Of a stretch of DNA of 64,000 nt, positions 18,600 to 27,208 are shown piece after piece. The position numbers were made by a program, and so were the translations under genes. Source of the DNA: Sulfurimonas denitrificans DSM 1251 (GTDB lineage Bacteria > Campylobacterota > Campylobacteria > Campylobacterales > Sulfurimonadaceae). Every line of letters starts with the position of its first letter. Position 1 is the first letter of the stretch. A model generated the notes under the pieces. That model saw only the letters and a list, made by a program, of their open reading frames with translations. It was not told the origin of the DNA and searched no databases. The stretch lies in contig NC_007575.1 of NCBI RefSeq assembly GCF_000012965.1, positions 248,001-312,000 on the forward strand. The letters are read 5' to 3'.

Positions 18600-18630
18600 T
18601 TATACTTTTTTAATATCGCAAACATATCGC
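18599..18630 (-). promoter_or_regulatory. Operator and -10 box upstream of the kinase gene
   Basis: On the minus strand GCGATA repeats (18625-18630 and 18614-18619 read as TATCGC on plus) with 11-bp period are followed 9 bp later by TATAAT (18599-18604). Flanking bases also match the response-regulator promoter (a T-run before the first repeat, TGTTT between repeats). It probably drives the kinase gene through a leader containing the GGDEF remnant. Confidence 0.65.
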
Positions 18631-18654
18631 AAAAAATTATCAAAACAGATTATG

Positions 18655-19671
18655 TTAAAACTGCTCTTTAATCTTTAATTTTTTTATTGCGGTATTTTTA
18701 TACTTTAAGCGAATATTTTTTGATAGTTCTTCAAATGAGTGCTTGTATTCGAGTTTAGCGTTATCTTTTAAAATTGATTTTTGCTCATTTATAACTTCTA
18801 ATATTTCTCTTTTGAACTCATCTCTATTGTAGTATTCATCTATATTTATGACAATAGCGTCAGTGCTAAACCAAGCTGTTATAGCTAATAATGGAGAGCA
18901 AATCCATACAAATGGACCACATGTAGTTCCAGCTAAAGCAGCAGTTCCTGTAGTTGCATATTTTGCGCCAGCTTTTGTACTGCTCTTAAGCAAAAACTTA
19001 CTTGAAGCCTTTAGTGCTATTTTTGTACTAATTGCTTGCGCAATTTTTGGTATGAGTTTAGCACCTAGAATTAGGCTTAATTTACCCTCTTGCATTGATG
19101 TAAAACTGCTTATATCATTTTCTAATCTACTTAAAATCTCGTTATTTAATTTATAATCTATGTTAAGAGTAGCGCTTTCATGTATCATTTGAATATGGCT
19201 ATTTATGCTCTCATCGTACTTTATATCAATTTTTTTAAAAGCTTCTTTTACACTGTTTTGAAAATCAGCGCCAAATAATTTTTTTTGAATAGTCTCATTT
19301 ATCCTATCAGTAGCCATTGCGCCAAGTTCTATGTACTCTCCAACAACCGAGTAATGAAAATCTAAAAATGGGTCTATATTTTTTTGAACAGAAGCAAAAA
19401 TATTATCAATATTTATATCTATTGCACTATTTATACTGGCTATCTCTTGCTTGATATTGAGAGATATATTATTATCTGCTTTGTCTAAATTGATACCAAT
19501 TATAACAGAATCAAGTGCTTCTTTTGGTGCGTCTGATTGAGATTTGTTTAGTGTGGCTAGTGTTTGTAATATTATAAAAATAACAGTTAGTATGATTATA
19601 GTTAGCCAAAATATTTTTTCAAATTTAGACATTTTAGAGAGTATGTTTGCTCTCTTTTTGTTTTTATTCAA
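18655..19671 (-). CDS. Unknown membrane-anchored protein
   Basis: 338 residues, not recognised. A basic N-terminus precedes one strong transmembrane helix (about 18-40, IFWLTIIILTVIFIILQTLA). A long helical, probably extracytoplasmic region rich in Asn/Ile/Lys follows, then a Gly/Ala/Thr/Ser-rich hydrophobic stretch (about 228-275, around TTGTAALAGTTCGPFVWICS) and a charged helical C-terminus. The start ATG overlaps the stop of the upstream membrane gene by 4 bp, so the two are translationally coupled and likely form a complex. Confidence 0.65.
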   Translation of the reverse strand: MNKNKKRANILSKMSKFEKIFWLTIIILTVIFIILQTLATLNKSQSDAPKEALDSVIIGINLDKADNNISLNIKQEIASINSAIDINIDNIFASVQKNIDPFLDFHYSVVGEYIELGAMATDRINETIQKKLFGADFQNSVKEAFKKIDIKYDESINSHIQMIHESATLNIDYKLNNEILSRLENDISSFTSMQEGKLSLILGAKLIPKIAQAISTKIALKASSKFLLKSSTKAGAKYATTGTAALAGTTCGPFVWICSPLLAITAWFSTDAIVINIDEYYNRDEFKREILEVINEQKSILKDNAKLEYKHSFEELSKNIRLKYKNTAIKKLKIKEQF

Positions 19672-20468
19672 GTGGCATCTCTGCTAAAGAGTTTATCTAG
19701 GTAATATACAATTTGAAGGATAAATCTATTAAGACCCAAGATAGCCAAGCCATTCATAAAAATAAAGCCAAACCAAGCAATAGATTTTAGAAGTGTATTA
19801 TCAATATGCTCTGCAAAGCTGCTAAATGACCACCAAAAAATACTATCTATCTCAATTTTGACCTTTAATATATAGTTTGTTATATAGCAACTAGATGATA
19901 TTGTATTTGAAGCTACTACCTGTGTCTCTTTTAAAGTTTCTCTTAAATACTCAGGTGCATAGCCTTCTAGTGAGATGTAAACGTAAACCAATAACAAAAG
20001 TATTGAGGAGATGTTAATAGAGAGCTCTCTAGAAAACAAGCTTAAAAAACTCTGCTTGATACTTAAGGAGAGGATTTTTTTAAACCATTTAAATATGAAT
20101 GTGGCAAAGAGAAGTTGAAAAATCAGATATATCCAAAAAAACATCTTAAAATCTATAACAGCATAGATTAGGGAGATAGTCATTAAAAGAGATAAGATAA
20201 TATAAAATATTACTACAAAAGAGCGTGATGAGAGTAGATTGGCGAAAAATGATTTTTCAACAAAATAACAATCTCTAAAACAAAACCTCTCTTGCATTTT
20301 AAGCTCAACAAAACTATGGCTTATTATAAAGAGCACTATTATGGGTAACAAAAGAGTATAACATCCGTAGTGGTAACTAGCACGCCAAATAAATAAAATT
20401 AAGAAGATAGTTAAAAGGGCCGCTACAAAAAGTTTAATGTTGTATTTCATAGCTATATTATATCGCAT
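19668..20468 (-). CDS. Unknown multi-pass membrane protein
   Basis: About 266 residues with roughly five or six hydrophobic segments (LFVAALLTIFLILFIW, LLLPIIVLFIISHSF, FVVIFYIILSLLMTISLIYA, ISSILLLLVYVYISL, and a C-terminal FGFIFMNGLAILGL). No family recognised. The start is uncertain: TTG 20483, ATG 20468 and ATG 20450 are in frame, and a TATAAT at 20457-20462 would make the last one nearly leaderless. It is the first gene of a two-gene unit with the overlapping downstream membrane protein. Confidence 0.6.
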   Translation of the reverse strand: MRYNIAMKYNIKLFVAALLTIFLILFIWRASYHYGCYTLLLPIIVLFIISHSFVELKMQERFCFRDCYFVEKSFFANLLSSRSFVVIFYIILSLLMTISLIYAVIDFKMFFWIYLIFQLLFATFIFKWFKKILSLSIKQSFLSLFSRELSINISSILLLLVYVYISLEGYAPEYLRETLKETQVVASNTISSSCYITNYILKVKIEIDSIFWWSFSSFAEHIDNTLLKSIAWFGFIFMNGLAILGLNRFILQIVYYLDKLFSRDAT

Positions 20469-20645
20469 GTAAAAAATCTTCAATTTTAATATATACTCTT
20501 GATGAAGATATATGAGTAACTAAAATGCGCTATAGAGGGATGATGCTCAAAACGGCAGAATCACTTGAACTTAAAAAATACGTTATTGCAGCACCTTTTA
20601 TTTTTCAAAAACAAGATTGAGAATATTTTAGAAAATAGTAAAAAA

Positions 20646-21110
20646 CTATAATAACTCTGTTTTTATCTTTATTACCACTTTTTTTATCAGCTCTTTTTTA
20701 TCATCCACGCTTAAGCAAGGCATATGGGCGTCATAGGGGTAAAACATAACAAAATCTCCAACAGAGATATTTAAGATAGAGTGGGGTTTTGCTTCTGTTT
20801 GATAAAACTCTATATCTTTTTGAGCCTCATAAGGTTTTTTTACAACAAGAGAGTCTCTTGAGTGGCACTCATAAGCCTCGACTCCTCTTAGTGTTGCTTG
20901 AATGTCTATATATTTTTTATGGGATTCAAGCATAGCATCTTCTCTTAAGAGAGTCTCATAGCTCATAACGATTGCATAAATCTCATCGCCTTGTATCTCA
21001 TATTTTGCATCTTTTGTCTCTGATGTAAGAGAGTTTAAAAAGGTAAAAGCTCTCTGCCACGCTTCTCCAAATGGATATTTTTGCCAATTTTCTATTTTAT
21101 CAATTACCAT
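20646..21110 (-). CDS. YhcH/YjgK/YiaL-family protein (DUF386)
   Basis: 154 residues, the full usual length for this cupin-like family, named after E. coli proteins with proposed roles in sugar or sialic-acid metabolism. Typical signatures are the N-terminal WQRAFTFL, EIQGDEIYAIVMSYET, HKKYIDIQATLRGVEAYE and the metal-site-like FVMFYPYDAHMPCL with a conserved His. It overlaps mqnA by 7 bp and is downstream in the same leftward unit; no sugar genes are near, so its role here is open. Confidence 0.8.
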   Translation of the reverse strand: MVIDKIENWQKYPFGEAWQRAFTFLNSLTSETKDAKYEIQGDEIYAIVMSYETLLREDAMLESHKKYIDIQATLRGVEAYECHSRDSLVVKKPYEAQKDIEFYQTEAKPHSILNISVGDFVMFYPYDAHMPCLSVDDKKELIKKVVIKIKTELL

Positions 21111-21769
21111 TTTTTTGCCTCTTTATAAAATTTCTCCAGCCCTTTTTTTGCTTTTTTATCAAAGTTATAAGAGATATATTTTAGATAGTTTAATATATTT
21201 TCTTCCGATATATTTGTTCTAGTTGAAGCTTCTCTGAGGATATATCTTGGAATTTTTATCTTTGTTTTTAGGAAGTTTTTCTCTATCTTTTTATAGAGTG
21301 CTTTGTCGTTGTGGTAGCATAAAAGTGCAAATACAAATGGGAGTTTATATTTTTCATGCCACATCTTAGCCAAATCTACATGTGGCTTATTTTGAAGATA
21401 ATACCTTAGCGCCTTGTCGCCTATGAGCACTTTGCCCTCTACATGTAGTATTTTTGCAAGAAGATTTGAAGTCTCAGACTCGCTATCTTGAGTGTTTTTC
21501 TTATTTGGAGCAACTAAAACGCTAAGTACCTCTTTTTTTGCGATGATTCCGAGGTTTATATGTTTTTGATTTTTTGCACGGATGCTGGAGATAAATGCGG
21601 CATCAACTTTGCGTGAGAGAAACTTTTTGTTTGTTTTTGCTGGAACATCTTTGTAGTAATTCATACTCATGCTCGCTTGAGAACTTCTTGTAAATCTTTT
21701 CATAAAAATATGAAAAGGGAGAAGATTTAGATACTCAATTTTTCCAAAAACCACAAATTCCTCCGCCAC
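21104..21769 (-). CDS. mqnA: Menaquinone biosynthesis chorismate dehydratase MqnA
   Basis: 221 residues with the MqnA/MqnD periplasmic-binding-like fold: N-terminal FGKIEYLNLLPFHIFM, a VDAAFISSI segment, and GDKALRYYLQNKPHVDLAKMW in the second lobe. MqnA converts chorismate to 3-enolpyruvyl-benzoate in the futalosine pathway, the route to menaquinone used by Campylobacterota. MqnD is related, but the KIxYLN start favours MqnA. It is divergent from the moaD operon and followed by the YhcH-family gene. Confidence 0.8.
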   Translation of the reverse strand: MAEEFVVFGKIEYLNLLPFHIFMKRFTRSSQASMSMNYYKDVPAKTNKKFLSRKVDAAFISSIRAKNQKHINLGIIAKKEVLSVLVAPNKKNTQDSESETSNLLAKILHVEGKVLIGDKALRYYLQNKPHVDLAKMWHEKYKLPFVFALLCYHNDKALYKKIEKNFLKTKIKIPRYILREASTRTNISEENILNYLKYISYNFDKKAKKGLEKFYKEAKKW

Positions 21770-21859
21770 TTAATTGGCAAAATTATACATCTCTTAACTT
21801 ATAAAAAAGATGAGTTGGCTATAATCATAGCCATAAAAATATAGTTTGGGAGCAACCTT

Positions 21860-22081
21860 TTGGTAAGAGTAGAATTTTTAGGTCCAATACAAAAAGAGTC
21901 TTTGGAGCTTAACATTACAAACTTAAATGAGTTATCAGAGATACTTAAAAAAGATGAAACAATGCACGAGTGGCTAGAAAACTCTGCTGTTGCTGTAAAT
22001 GATACTCTAGTGTCAAGCAGAGATTTCGCACTAAAAGATGGCGATAGAGTTGCTCTTTTACCACCAGTTTGCGGGGGTTGA
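21860..22081 (+). CDS. moaD: Molybdopterin synthase small subunit MoaD
   Basis: 73-residue ubiquitin-like sulfur carrier ending in the essential Gly-Gly (LLPPVCGG), which is thiocarboxylated and donates sulfur to molybdopterin precursor. The start is probably TTG at 21860, 7 bases after GGGAG (21848-21852). It is first in moaD-moaE-moeA, 3 bp before moaE. A TATAAT (21820-21825) inside a GGCTAT/ATAGCC inverted repeat is a candidate promoter. Confidence 0.88.
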   Translation: MVRVEFLGPIQKESLELNITNLNELSEILKKDETMHEWLENSAVAVNDTLVSSRDFALKDGDRVALLPPVCGG

Positions 22082-22084
22082 GGT

Positions 22085-22522
22085 ATGCTTTATCTTTATG
22101 ATGGAGCGCTTGATGTGCCTCGCATTTTAAAAGAGTGGTATGAACAAGAAGCTTCTAGCAATTATGGCGCTTATATCCCATTTGTTGGAACTGTACGAAG
22201 CGAAGATGGGATTGATGGGCTTAGTTTTGATATATATGAACCGATACTAAACTCTTGGTTTGATGCTTGGCAAAAAAAGGCAAAAGAGAGGGGCGCTATT
22301 ATAAAAATGGCACACTCACGTGGAGATGTGATGCTTCATGAGTCATCGTATATCGCAGCAGTTTTTTCTCCAAAGAGACGCGTAGCACTAGAGTTTATAG
22401 ATGAGTTTGTAGAGGACTTTAAAGCAACTGCTCCTATCTGGAAGTACGATTTAAAAGATGCTAAGAGAATATATGCGCTTAATCGCTCAACGGCAATAAA
22501 AGGGAGTGGAATTTTAAAATGA
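22085..22522 (+). CDS. moaE: Molybdopterin synthase catalytic subunit MoaE
   Basis: 145 residues. MoaE transfers sulfur from MoaD thiocarboxylate to precursor Z, forming the molybdopterin dithiolene. Seen: GAYIPFVGTVRSEDGIDGLSF, IKMAHSRGDVMLHESSYIAAVFS (the region shaping the MoaD tail pocket) and the terminal basic segment KAPIWKYD-like (TAPIWKYDLKDAKR). It overlaps moeA by 4 bp. Sulfurimonas-type organisms need Mo cofactor for nitrate and sulfur-compound oxidoreductases. Confidence 0.9.
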   Translation: MLYLYDGALDVPRILKEWYEQEASSNYGAYIPFVGTVRSEDGIDGLSFDIYEPILNSWFDAWQKKAKERGAIIKMAHSRGDVMLHESSYIAAVFSPKRRVALEFIDEFVEDFKATAPIWKYDLKDAKRIYALNRSTAIKGSGILK

Positions 22523-23730
22523 GTCTATTATCATACGAAACAAGTCAAACAATGCTCTCTCTCTTACATGTAAACTCATCAAGAAGTCAGAATGTTCCAC
22601 TTAGCGCATCTCTTGGTAGAGTTCTAAGCGAAGATATAATAGCAAAACATAATGACCCAGAGTTCCCAACAGCTTCTATGGATGGCTATGCAGTTATGCA
22701 CTCCGATTTGGAGCTTGGCAAAATTGCCGTTGTTGGTTATAACCCCGCTGGAAGCGATGAACAACGTACTATTAAGAGCACAGAGTGTATTAAAACTTTT
22801 ACAGGCTCTATGATGCCTCATGGCGCAGATACGCTTATTCAGATAGAGAATGTTACACTTGAAGATGGAGCAATCATCATCAATGAAAGTGTTCCTAAAG
22901 GCTCATCTGTTCGCCCAATTGGCGAAGGTTACAGAGCTGGTGATGTACTGATTCAAAAAGGTACAAAGATAGGTTTTGCAGAGATTGGCGTTATGGCGGC
23001 ACTAAATCATGTTATGGTAAAAGTAGCTCTTAAGCCACGAGTTGCAGTTATTTCAACTGGAAGTGAAATTTTAGATTTGGGCGAACATAGCGATAACCCT
23101 TCACAGATAAGAAGCTCAAACAACTACACATTAGCCGCTCTCTTTGAACAAGCTGGAGCAGAGGTGATTCAGCTAGGAACAGTCGGGGATGATAAAAGTC
23201 TCATTATGCAGACATTCCAAGATGCACTATTAAGCGCTGACATTGTCGTCAGCACTGGTGGCGTTAGCGTTGGAGATTATGATTTTGTAAAAGATATAGT
23301 GCCTCGTATTGGAGCTGAAGTTCTTTTTAAGGGTGTGGCTATTAAGCCTGGAAAGCATATATTAGTTGCGCAAAAAGAGGATAAATTTATACTCTCTCTT
23401 CCAGGGTTTGCATACTCTTCAACTGTTACTGCAATTCTTTATGTACTTCCATTAATTGCAAAAATGTTAGGTAAAGAGAGTGCATATCGAATGGTAGCGG
23501 CAAAACTCAGCGAAGAGTTTAAAAAAAGAAGTCGTTTAACTGAGTTTACTGCATGTAACGTTGTAGTAGAAGATGGTGAATATTTTATAAACTTTAAAGA
23601 TAAAAAAGTAGGAAGTTCAGCAATTTTGACAAATATGTTAAATGAGTGCGCTCTTATGATTAGTGGCGAAGATGATGGAGATTTGCAAGAGGGCACTTTT
23701 GTAAATGTTATTCTTATCCAAAATTTCTGA
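22519..23730 (+). CDS. moeA: Molybdopterin molybdenumtransferase MoeA
   Basis: 403 residues, normal length. MoeA inserts molybdate into adenylylated molybdopterin. Signatures: PTASMDGYAVM, TGSMMPHGADTLIQIEN, PRVAVISTGSEIL, the MoCF-domain STGGVSVGDYDFVKD and IKPGKHILVA, and a C-terminal beta-barrel domain. It is the last gene of the Mo-cofactor operon; its stop codon is immediately followed by the operator of the next, separately regulated operon. Confidence 0.92.
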   Translation: MSLLSYETSQTMLSLLHVNSSRSQNVPLSASLGRVLSEDIIAKHNDPEFPTASMDGYAVMHSDLELGKIAVVGYNPAGSDEQRTIKSTECIKTFTGSMMPHGADTLIQIENVTLEDGAIIINESVPKGSSVRPIGEGYRAGDVLIQKGTKIGFAEIGVMAALNHVMVKVALKPRVAVISTGSEILDLGEHSDNPSQIRSSNNYTLAALFEQAGAEVIQLGTVGDDKSLIMQTFQDALLSADIVVSTGGVSVGDYDFVKDIVPRIGAEVLFKGVAIKPGKHILVAQKEDKFILSLPGFAYSSTVTAILYVLPLIAKMLGKESAYRMVAAKLSEEFKKRSRLTEFTACNVVVEDGEYFINFKDKKVGSSAILTNMLNECALMISGEDDGDLQEGTFVNVILIQNF

Positions 23731-23763
23731 TTTTACACATATTTTACACTTAAGGGCTATGCT
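23731..23763 (+). promoter_or_regulatory. Direct-repeat promoter of the DsrE/sensor/regulator operon
   Basis: TTTTACA at 23731-23737 and 23742-23748 form an 11-bp-period direct repeat; 9 bp later is a -10-like TATGCT (23758-23763). The arrangement and flanking bases (GATTTTACA, then CTT after the second repeat) match the element upstream of soxX. This is the geometry of OmpR-family activators, and the operon encodes one. Confidence 0.65.
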
Positions 23764-23796
23764 TTAGTTTTAGAAAATTTTTATAAAGAGGTTAAG

Positions 23797-24261
23797 ATGA
23801 AAAAGTTGTTTCTGATTTTAGTTGTTTTGTTAGGACTAGCTAGAGCGGATAGCGATGTGAAAAAAGCAGTTTTTGATCTTACAACACCAGATATTGCAAG
23901 GTTTGAAACAAGGTTGATAAAAGGAGTGGCATTTAACAATGCACACTATCAAACTAATTTTAAAGAGCTAGATATTGTAGTCATTATACATGGAGATGCT
24001 TATAAGTTTTTTGTAAAAGATCTCTCAAAAACAGAGTGTAAAAAAGATAAAGAGCTTGAGCCAAAAGCTAAAGATATACACCAAAGACTCTCTTCTCTTG
24101 TAAAAACATACAATGTAAAATTTTTAATGTGTGGCGCTGGAATGAAAGCAAGAAATATCTCTAAGGAGAATGTTTTAGAGTTTGTCGAAGTAACGCCAAG
24201 TGCTATAGTTGGGCTTATAGATGCACAAAATGATGGTTATGCATATATTCCCATCAATTAG
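23797..24261 (+). CDS. Periplasmic DsrE-like protein
   Basis: 154 residues: signal peptide (1-17, ending ARA), then a DsrE/F-like alpha/beta fold (DIVVIIHGDAYKFFVKD, NVKFLMCGAGMKARNIS, VTPSAIVGLIDAQNDGYAYIPI). The single-domain form with Cys in MCGAGM resembles periplasmic DsrE-like proteins next to sulfur-oxidation genes; the cysteine might bind sulfane sulfur, but a catalytic role is not demonstrated. First gene of the operon carrying the sensor and two-component genes; AAAGAGG precedes the ATG. Confidence 0.7.
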   Translation: MKKLFLILVVLLGLARADSDVKKAVFDLTTPDIARFETRLIKGVAFNNAHYQTNFKELDIVVIIHGDAYKFFVKDLSKTECKKDKELEPKAKDIHQRLSSLVKTYNVKFLMCGAGMKARNISKENVLEFVEVTPSAIVGLIDAQNDGYAYIPIN

Positions 24262-24279
24262 GAAGTTGTTTAATTTTAC

Positions 24280-25374
24280 ATGTTAAAAAAAACACTCCCG
24301 ATATTTTTGTTTGTAGTAGCTCTAATAATCTACATACTGCTATCTCTTAGGTATGCCATAGATAAACAAAATGTCAGTTACATTCTAGATAAGTTTGTCT
24401 TAGCCTTGGAGTCTGAGATAAAAAATAAGAAGATGGATGAGCTAAAGATGGCAATAATGCTCTCTAGAAATAGCGCTCTAGTAGATGCTCTAGAGAATGA
24501 AGATGAACATCTTGGATATAAGATACTCTCTGGAATCACAAAAGAGATAAAAAACTTTACACAGATAGATATAAAAGTTCAGATACTCACTCCCGATTAT
24601 CATATCTTTGCAAGAAGTTGGGATGATATATATACGGGTATGCCACTTGAGGATTACAGAAGCGATCTTCAATATTTCAGCACACATAAAACTCCTCGCT
24701 CTTCCATTGAGACTGGGCGCTTGCTCAGCATAAAAACAACAGTTCCCATTTATAGAGGCGAGACTCTTTTAGGCTTTGTAGAGATTATTAGTTTTTTTGA
24801 TTCTATAACAGATTTTTTCAAAAAAATAGGTGTTGATTTTTATGTGCTTATGGATGATAAGTACTATGATATAGCTGTCTTTATGCAAAATAATGAGACG
24901 GTTGATAGATACATAGTAGCAAACAGAAACTATAACCACAACAATTTAGCTCTTCTTAGAAGAGTTGATTTTAAAGAGCTTAAAATTAACAGAAGCATCA
25001 CTCTCGATGATAGCTATCTCTTTTATGAAAATATGAAAAATGGAGATTCTGAATCAATTGGAATGTTTGTGTTTGTATTAAATAAGAAATATCTTGAATA
25101 TTTTAAAGAGCAAAATGATGAAACCTCATTTTTTATAAATATTACCAAAAAAGCTCTATATGATGTTGTAAAACATGAGCAAGCAGATGCAACAATCAAA
25201 GAGTTTACAGATATAAAATCACTGCTTTACATGAAAGACGGAGTGCCTTTGGATATGCAAAGTGACTATATAGAACTTGGATATGAAAAACTAAATCACT
25301 ATACAAAAGATGAGCTTATACAGCTTATACTTGGACAAAAAATCATAAAAAAAGTGGATGGAAAGATAAAATGA
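24280..25374 (+). CDS. Stand-alone membrane Cache sensor protein
   Basis: 364 residues. N-terminal transmembrane helix (about 5-24), then a large extracytoplasmic Cache-like domain (helix 30-90; core VQILTPDYHIFARSWDD, GRLLSIKTTVPIYRGETLLGFVEI) and a C-terminal region without HAMP, kinase, GGDEF or chemoreceptor domain. It therefore has no output of its own and probably modulates the kinase two genes downstream. Stop overlaps the response-regulator start (ATGA-type, 4 bp), so production is coupled. Confidence 0.7.
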   Translation: MLKKTLPIFLFVVALIIYILLSLRYAIDKQNVSYILDKFVLALESEIKNKKMDELKMAIMLSRNSALVDALENEDEHLGYKILSGITKEIKNFTQIDIKVQILTPDYHIFARSWDDIYTGMPLEDYRSDLQYFSTHKTPRSSIETGRLLSIKTTVPIYRGETLLGFVEIISFFDSITDFFKKIGVDFYVLMDDKYYDIAVFMQNNETVDRYIVANRNYNHNNLALLRRVDFKELKINRSITLDDSYLFYENMKNGDSESIGMFVFVLNKKYLEYFKEQNDETSFFINITKKALYDVVKHEQADATIKEFTDIKSLLYMKDGVPLDMQSDYIELGYEKLNHYTKDELIQLILGQKIIKKVDGKIK

Positions 25375-26024
25375 GAGTTTTACTATTAGAAGATGAGTTC
25401 TCGCTAAGAATAAGTATAAAAGAGTTTTTAGAAGATATAGATTACAGCGTTGATGATTTTGCTGATGGGCTTGAGGCTCATGATGCTATATATGCAAAAT
25501 CTTACGATTTGCTACTTCTAGATATAAATGTACCATCCATGAGTGGTTTTGAACTTTTACAAAGTATCCGAAAAGATGGAATTAAAATTCCAGCCATATT
25601 TTTAACTTCTATGACAGAGCTTCAAGGTTTAAAAGAGGGTTATAGAAAAGGGTGTTGTGATTACATACGCAAACCATTTGACCTCTTAGAGTTAGAGCTT
25701 AGAATAAAACAAGCCATAAGAAGTTACTATCTTGATAATAGCGATATGGTAGAGCTTGGCGAGGGTTTTGTGTATGACATGTTAAAGGGAAAACTAACTA
25801 AAGATGATAAAGAGATAGTTTTAAGAAAGATAGAAAAAGATCTCTTAGAGATGCTTATAAAAAATAAAAACAGTGTTGTCTCTATGCAGATGTTTCAAGA
25901 TGAAGTTTGGGGAGATTATGTAGAGCCCTCAGCTATCCGTGTTCAGATAAATAACTTAAAACAGAAGCTCTCAGAGACAATCATACATAACAGAAGAGGC
26001 TTAGGATATATAATTGAGAGATAA
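25371..26024 (+). CDS. OmpR/PhoB-family response regulator (candidate sox regulator)
   Basis: 217 residues: receiver with LLLEDE, phospho-acceptor Asp51 (LLLLDINVPSMSG) and Lys101 (YIRKPFD), then winged-helix domain (about 125-217; EPSAIRVQINNLKQKL). The 11-bp-spaced TTTTAYA repeats in its own operon promoter and before soxX are the likely binding sites (inference from geometry and co-location). Overlaps genes on both sides. Confidence 0.88.
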   Translation: MRVLLLEDEFSLRISIKEFLEDIDYSVDDFADGLEAHDAIYAKSYDLLLLDINVPSMSGFELLQSIRKDGIKIPAIFLTSMTELQGLKEGYRKGCCDYIRKPFDLLELELRIKQAIRSYYLDNSDMVELGEGFVYDMLKGKLTKDDKEIVLRKIEKDLLEMLIKNKNSVVSMQMFQDEVWGDYVEPSAIRVQINNLKQKLSETIIHNRRGLGYIIER

Positions 26025-27183
26025 AAGTTATGCCCTAACATACGCATATATCTATACTATTTTAGTTGCAATAATACTTCTTACCCCTCTGTTTATCTAC
26101 ACATCATATATAAAAAAAATACAAGATATAAAAAATGAGTATGAGTTGAAAAATAGAGCTCATCTCATAGTAAAGCTTATGCAAGAACATAATTCAGAAA
26201 AAGATTATTTTGAATATCCTAGATTTAAAACGTTTAAATCTGGACTTTATGATAGCAGACTTCAAGAGATATTTTCACTAATTCAAGAGCCGATAAAACA
26301 CTTTAGAGAGGGTTATCATATAGATGGCAGTAGAGCGTACTATGTTATGGTGCTTCCTGAGGAGAGATATTTTGGAGCAAAATATATTGTTGTAGAGAAT
26401 CAGCTCTCGTACTATGAGGTTTACGAAAAGGCTCTGCTTATACTTCTATCCATCGTTACATGTATATTTTTACTAAGCATACTATTTTTAGATAGGTTTG
26501 CAAAACCCTTTAAAGAGGTAAATAAAAAACTAGATGAGTTTATAAAAGATTCCATTCATGAGATTAACACTCCTCTTGCTATCATAAATGTAAACGTGGA
26601 TTTATATGGTAGAAAATATGGCAAAAATAAGTACATGCAGAGGATTAAAGCTTCTACAAAAGTTCTCTCAAATATTTATAACGACATGGAGTATCTTACA
26701 AAAAACAATAAGTTAGAGATAAAAAGAGAAAAAATTGATATAAAGAAGTTTTTGGATGAGCGCATTGAGTACTTTAGCGAGATAGCGCTTATGAAAAATA
26801 TCTCTATTTTAAGTGATATGAAAAATGAGGTATTTATAAATATGGATGTAAAGCAGCTTCAAAGAATAGTTGATAATAATATATCAAATGCTATAAAGTA
26901 CTCTTATGAGCAAAATATCATAGAGGTAAATACAGATATAAATGAGGAGGGGGAGTATCTCCTCTCATTTAGGGATTATGGCATTGGGATAGACAATGTA
27001 GAGAGAATATTTGAACGCTACTACAGAGAGAGCAGACAAGTCGGTGGTTTTGGAATAGGCTTAAATATAGTTGGAGCCATTATAAAAAAAGAGAATATCG
27101 ATGTTAGTGTAGAATCAGAACTTAAAAAAGGGACGACATTTACATATAAATTCCCAAAAAACCTCATTTCCATAAAGAATTAG
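26014..27183 (+). CDS. Sensor histidine kinase
   Basis: 389 residues: transmembrane helices at about 11-30 and 140-160 bracket a short periplasmic domain of about 110 residues. There is no clear HAMP; the H box is DSIHEINTPLAII (His182), followed by N box DNNISNAIKYS and G boxes GIGIDN and GGFGIGLNIVG. Starts at TTG 26014, overlapping the regulator by 11 bp; no other start is available before the first helix. The small sensor domain and the neighbouring Cache protein suggest sensing is shared between two proteins. Confidence 0.85.
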   Translation: MRDKSYALTYAYIYTILVAIILLTPLFIYTSYIKKIQDIKNEYELKNRAHLIVKLMQEHNSEKDYFEYPRFKTFKSGLYDSRLQEIFSLIQEPIKHFREGYHIDGSRAYYVMVLPEERYFGAKYIVVENQLSYYEVYEKALLILLSIVTCIFLLSILFLDRFAKPFKEVNKKLDEFIKDSIHEINTPLAIINVNVDLYGRKYGKNKYMQRIKASTKVLSNIYNDMEYLTKNNKLEIKREKIDIKKFLDERIEYFSEIALMKNISILSDMKNEVFINMDVKQLQRIVDNNISNAIKYSYEQNIIEVNTDINEEGEYLLSFRDYGIGIDNVERIFERYYRESRQVGGFGIGLNIVGAIIKKENIDVSVESELKKGTTFTYKFPKNLISIKN

Positions 27184-27208
27184 CCACATCTTTAATATTT
27201 AAAATAGA

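Noticed and set aside
20525-20620. A 31-codon plus-strand frame starting MRYRGMMLK
   Set aside because: No ribosome-binding site, no family resemblance and no conservation evidence; too short to support as a gene.
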